In this document: one piece after another, positions 15,669-17,462 of the stretch | How the letters are laid out: each line of letters begins with the position of its first letter | How positions within the stretch are numbered: position 1 is the first letter of the stretch | Origin: Proteiniphilum sp. | GTDB lineage: Bacteria > Bacteroidota > Bacteroidia > Bacteroidales > Dysgonomonadaceae | Direction of reading: 5' to 3' | DNA: 17,462 nt | Assembly (NCBI GenBank): GCA_031255275.1 | Contig: JAIRSV010000041.1 | Span: 1-17,462, forward strand | Notes under the pieces: generated by a model | Database searches by the model: none | Seen by the model: only the letters and a program-made list of their open reading frames with translations | What the model was told of the DNA's origin: nothing | Made by a program: the position numbers and the translations under genes

Positions 15669-15783
15669 GTTCATGAAACTTCAACAATTTCACTTCCACC
15701 GGGAATAGAGCGAAAATGCTCACGCTTTAGGCGTGGGCTTTACTCAGTTATTTGGTGGAAAGGTAGTTGAAGACCTCATGAAC
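15669..15783 (+). ncRNA. Candidate structured RNA or small palindromic element
   Basis: Four nested perfect helices close on a common centre: GTTCATGA/TCATGAAC (15669-15676 with 15776-15783), CTTCAAC/GTTGAAG (15679-15685 with 15766-15772), TTCCACC/GGTGGAA (15694-15700 with 15754-15760), and GCTCACGC/GCGTGGGC (15718-15725 with 15731-15738, loop TTTAG, one G-U pair). The helices are separated by small asymmetric internal loops, as in a folded RNA, unlike an exact DNA palindrome. No ORF explains it. The C-TTTAG-G hairpin recalls IS200/IS605 end hairpins. Alternatives are a 6S-like RNA, a 5' leader, or a transposon relic; I cannot assign a family. Confidence 0.5.
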
Positions 15784-15907
15784 AGATAATGAAAGTATTG
15801 TCCGCGCTTTTTTTATGTGCGTATATCACAACTGATAAAAGGACAAATAATGTTTGATACAGAATATATTAACCGCTTAATGAATATTAAGCACAAATAA
15901 AAAAATA
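15784..15907 (+). promoter_or_regulatory. Leader region of the lipoprotein gene
   Basis: This AT-rich 124-nt stretch holds a run of seven T residues (15808-15814) after GTCCGCGC. It also holds TAATGTTTG at 15848-15856, one base longer than the -7 consensus, and a perfect inverted repeat GCTTAAT/ATTAAGC (15875-15881 with 15886-15892, loop GAAT) ending 15 nt before the lipoprotein ATG. The T-run could end an RNA coming from the nested hairpin, although no strong stem sits directly before it. The inverted repeat could be an operator or a hairpin that masks the ribosome binding region. Confidence 0.35.
15850..15900 (+). CDS. Possible 16-codon leader peptide
   Basis: An ATG at 15850, preceded by AAAAGGA (15837-15843), opens a frame that reads MFDTEYINRLMNIKHK and stops at TAA 15898-15900, 7 nt before the lipoprotein ATG. 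It spans the inverted repeat at 15875-15892. Short frames of this size arise often by chance, so it is only a candidate for coupled or leader translation. I do not recognise it. Confidence 0.2.
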   Translation: MFDTEYINRLMNIKHK

Positions 15908-17164
15908 ATGAAACAAAATCGATTATTATTATCAGCATTGCTTTTTTTAGTTGTCGGAATGACCGCATGCAGTGATGGTACAAAAGAAGAAAATGTGAAT
16001 TTTGAATTATCTTCTCGAAGCATCCATTTCGGATCGGAAGGAGGATCCGAAACAGTGTATGTATATACTAATGCCTCCTGGTGGAATTTATCCTATAGCG
16101 GTGGAGGATGGTGCAGTATTTCTCCTAACTCAGGTAACGGTGATGGATATTTTGTAATAACTGTCGATGAAAACAGTTCTACGAGTCAACGTAATCTGTC
16201 TGGATCCATTTACTCTTCGGGTTCATCTTCTGCTTCTTTTAATATATCTCAAGCCGGCGGAGTAAATACCGGCGGAGATGATTTACCGATACCCACAGGA
16301 TTGAGCGCCACTAAGAACGAAAATCAGATATCCTTATCGTGGAACAGCGTTCCCGGAGCCTCTTTTTATAGAGTATATCGCAGTTCTTCGTCGTCCGGTT
16401 CTTATTCTGTAATAGGAACGAGCAATGCCAATAATACAAATGATAATTCTCCGTTAAACGGTTATAATTATTATAAGGTGACAGCTCTAAACAGTAGCGG
16501 AAAAGAAAGTAATATGAGCAATTATGTGTTGTGTGAGTACTCATCGGCAGGAGGAAATGAGGAGAAAAAACCCACTGCTCCAACTGGCGTAACTGTCTCT
16601 AATGAGGGAGATGCTCTTATCCCAATGATAGCTATCAGGTGGAATATTGTTTCTAATGCGACTACTTATAAGGTTTACCGAAGTACTTCGGCTTCCGGGT
16701 CTTACTCTCAGATCGGCACTTCATCTGTCAATGTACTGGTAGATGGCAATCCGCGTGAAGGAACCTCTTATTATAAAGTAAAAGCAGTAAACAGCACCGG
16801 AGAAAGTGACTATAGCAATTATGCTTCCGTTGAATATAAAGCCAATGATGTTTCTCCATGCCCTGTGACTTATGGTAACTGTACCGTCAGTGGAGCAACC
16901 ATGACACTTAGATGGACAGTGTCAACGGGGACAGGCTGCGGAAAACCAACAAAAGCATACTTAAGAGTCAGAAATCCTCAAAGCGGGCAATATGTAGATC
17001 TGGAAACCCTTTCCGGTACGGCAACTTCCGCATCATTTAGTTACGGGATGTGGATAAATTCCGACGGATATGTATACGTGGGTATCATATTGGAAAACGA
17101 TAAGGGACTGTCAGGTGGAGTACCCAAGGTGTACGACAATAATAATAAGAGATGGATAAATTGA
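15908..17164 (+). CDS. BACON and fibronectin type III domain surface lipoprotein
   Basis: Predicted outer-membrane lipoprotein of 418 aa with unknown ligand. A signal peptide (MKQNRLLLSALLFLVVGMTA) ends at Cys21; the lipobox M-T-A-C is slightly off consensus. Acidic residues after the Cys (SDGTKEE) resemble the Bacteroidota signal for surface export. Residues about 31-117 form a BACON-like domain (FELSSRSIHFGSEGG ... FNISQAGG). Two FN3-like domains follow (about 128-211 and 221-310), with near-identical cores at residues 154-172 and 254-272, offset by exactly 100. The C-terminal part (about 315-418), with Cys318, Cys325 and Cys344, is unrecognised. The gene is much more AT-rich than the dcw and gls genes and rich in Ser, Asn and Tyr, suggesting accessory origin. 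BACON domains are often linked to mucin or glycan binding, so adhesion is a guess. It stands alone, with no SusC/SusD pair in view. Confidence 0.85.
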   Translation: MKQNRLLLSALLFLVVGMTACSDGTKEENVNFELSSRSIHFGSEGGSETVYVYTNASWWNLSYSGGGWCSISPNSGNGDGYFVITVDENSSTSQRNLSGSIYSSGSSSASFNISQAGGVNTGGDDLPIPTGLSATKNENQISLSWNSVPGASFYRVYRSSSSSGSYSVIGTSNANNTNDNSPLNGYNYYKVTALNSSGKESNMSNYVLCEYSSAGGNEEKKPTAPTGVTVSNEGDALIPMIAIRWNIVSNATTYKVYRSTSASGSYSQIGTSSVNVLVDGNPREGTSYYKVKAVNSTGESDYSNYASVEYKANDVSPCPVTYGNCTVSGATMTLRWTVSTGTGCGKPTKAYLRVRNPQSGQYVDLETLSGTATSASFSYGMWINSDGYVYVGIILENDKGLSGGVPKVYDNNNKRWIN

Positions 17165-17179
17165 TGTGAATTATATTTT

Positions 17180-17228
17180 GATAGCAGGTTTTTTCGGCCG
17201 GAAGCTATGAGCCGGGAATCCTGCTATC
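17180..17228 (+). terminator. Long hairpin downstream of the lipoprotein gene
   Basis: A perfect 9-bp stem, GATAGCAGG (17180-17188) with CCTGCTATC (17220-17228), starts 16 nt after the stop codon. Inside it a second arm pairs TTC-GGC with GCC-GG-GAA across a 2-nt bulge. Only a short T-rich tail (TGTTT) follows, so termination efficiency is doubtful; it may also protect the mRNA 3' end. A further short stem CTGTTT/AAACAG (17228-17242 region) overlaps its end. Confidence 0.6.
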
Positions 17229-17324
17229 TGTTTAAAAAACAGTTATTTTCTGTAAAAAAAGAGTTTTTGGAGCGATAAATTTAATGTGTCAATGTGATGA
17301 TGTGGAGAAGTGAAAAATGTAATG

Positions 17325-17384
17325 GCCGTCGCGTAGCGACGGCATGTGTGCGCCCTGCATGAGCAGCGCGCACTTGCGTGCAAG
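17325..17384. repeat. Second cluster of perfect GC-rich hairpins
   Basis: Stem 1 is GCCGTCGC/GCGACGGC (17325-17332 with 17336-17343, loop GTA). Stem 2 is GTGCGC-c-CTGC/GCAG-c-GCGCAC (17348-17373, loop ATGA, one C/C mismatch). Stem 3 is CTTG/CAAG (17373-17384, loop CGTG). The GC-rich block sits in AT-rich DNA. Its organisation resembles the cluster at 15145-15247, although the stem sequences differ. REP-like elements or a small RNA read from the minus strand are both possible. Confidence 0.6.
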
Positions 17385-17398
17385 CTATTAAAAAGCCT

Positions 17399-17414
17399 CA
17401 AAAATACAAATTTA
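17399..17414 (-). promoter_or_regulatory. Two overlapping-phase -7 promoter-like elements, minus strand
   Basis: On the minus strand TAAATTTG (complement of 17407-17414) and TATTTTTG (complement of 17399-17406) both match TAnnTTTG and abut. A TTG lies 18 nt before the second one. Transcription would run left into the hairpin cluster at 17325-17384 and then into a T-rich stretch, as expected for a small RNA gene. AT-rich DNA gives such matches by chance. Confidence 0.3.
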
Positions 17415-17462
17415 TATGGTTAAACAAGCGTGTTCGCAAGTGTATTTTCCCAGAGGGTGTAA

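Noticed and set aside
15679..15772. Integron attC-like arrangement (CTTCAAC ... GTTGAAG with inner TTCCACC/GGTGGAA)
   Set aside because: The outer bases do not fit RYYYAAC/GTTRRRY, the pairing continues outward into another 8-bp stem, and there is no integrase, cassette or second site in the window.
15600..15800. tRNA, tmRNA or SRP RNA
   Set aside because: No cloverleaf, CCA end, tag frame or SRP GGAAG/GCA loop motif could be found in the nested structure.
15103..17462. CRISPR array
   Set aside because: Repeats here are inverted hairpins or a single tandem duplicate; there are no regularly spaced direct repeats with unique spacers and no cas genes.

Overview
The window reads as chromosomal DNA of a Bacteroidota bacterium, most likely order Bacteroidales. 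The evidence is a division and cell-wall (dcw) cluster in the gene order typical of that phylum, PASTA-bearing FtsI, MraY with an enlarged periplasmic loop, A-rich leaders with little Shine-Dalgarno signal, TAnnTTTG-type -7 promoter elements, glycine-lipid synthesis genes, and a BACON-domain lipoprotein. I cannot name the genus from this sequence.

Region 1 (about 40-12914, minus strand) is one compact operon read right to left: mraZ, rsmH, ftsL, ftsI, murE, mraY, murD, ftsW, murG, murC, ftsQ. Most genes are separated by 8-32 nt, rsmH and ftsL overlap by 11 bp, and the largest internal gap is 74 nt (ftsI-murE). The operon makes the cytoplasmic UDP-MurNAc-peptide steps (MurC, MurD, MurE), the lipid I and lipid II steps (MraY, MurG), the septal synthase pair (FtsW, FtsI) and the FtsL/FtsQ scaffold. 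murF and ddl are absent. ftsA and ftsZ would be expected just beyond the left edge; positions 1-39 hold only the 39 nt downstream of ftsQ. MurE carries the DNPR motif of meso-diaminopimelate-adding enzymes.

Region 2 (12915-13179) is a divergent intergenic region. It holds a candidate MraZ operator on the mraZ side and a -7 promoter element for the rightward genes.

Region 3 (13180-15102, plus strand) is a two-gene unit, a PlsC-like O-acyltransferase followed by a GNAT/OlsB-like N-acyltransferase. They match the GlsA/GlsB pair that makes glycine lipids in Bacteroides. The unit ends in a clear intrinsic terminator.

Region 4 (15103-15907) has no convincing long gene but is the most structured DNA here. 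It holds GC-rich perfect hairpins, a duplicated BamHI-like palindromic 17-mer, a promoter-like element, and a 115-nt nested inverted repeat (15669-15783) that looks like a structured RNA or a small IS200/IS605-like relic. A 16-codon mini-ORF and a 7-bp inverted repeat lie just before the next gene.

Region 5 (15908-17462) has one AT-rich accessory gene, a predicted surface lipoprotein with one BACON and two fibronectin type III domains. It is followed by a long hairpin, then a second cluster of perfect GC-rich hairpins that faces minus-strand promoter-like elements.

The undescribed part, if there is one, is most likely the structured elements around 15558-15815 and 17325-17414. The dcw and glycine-lipid genes are recognisable families.
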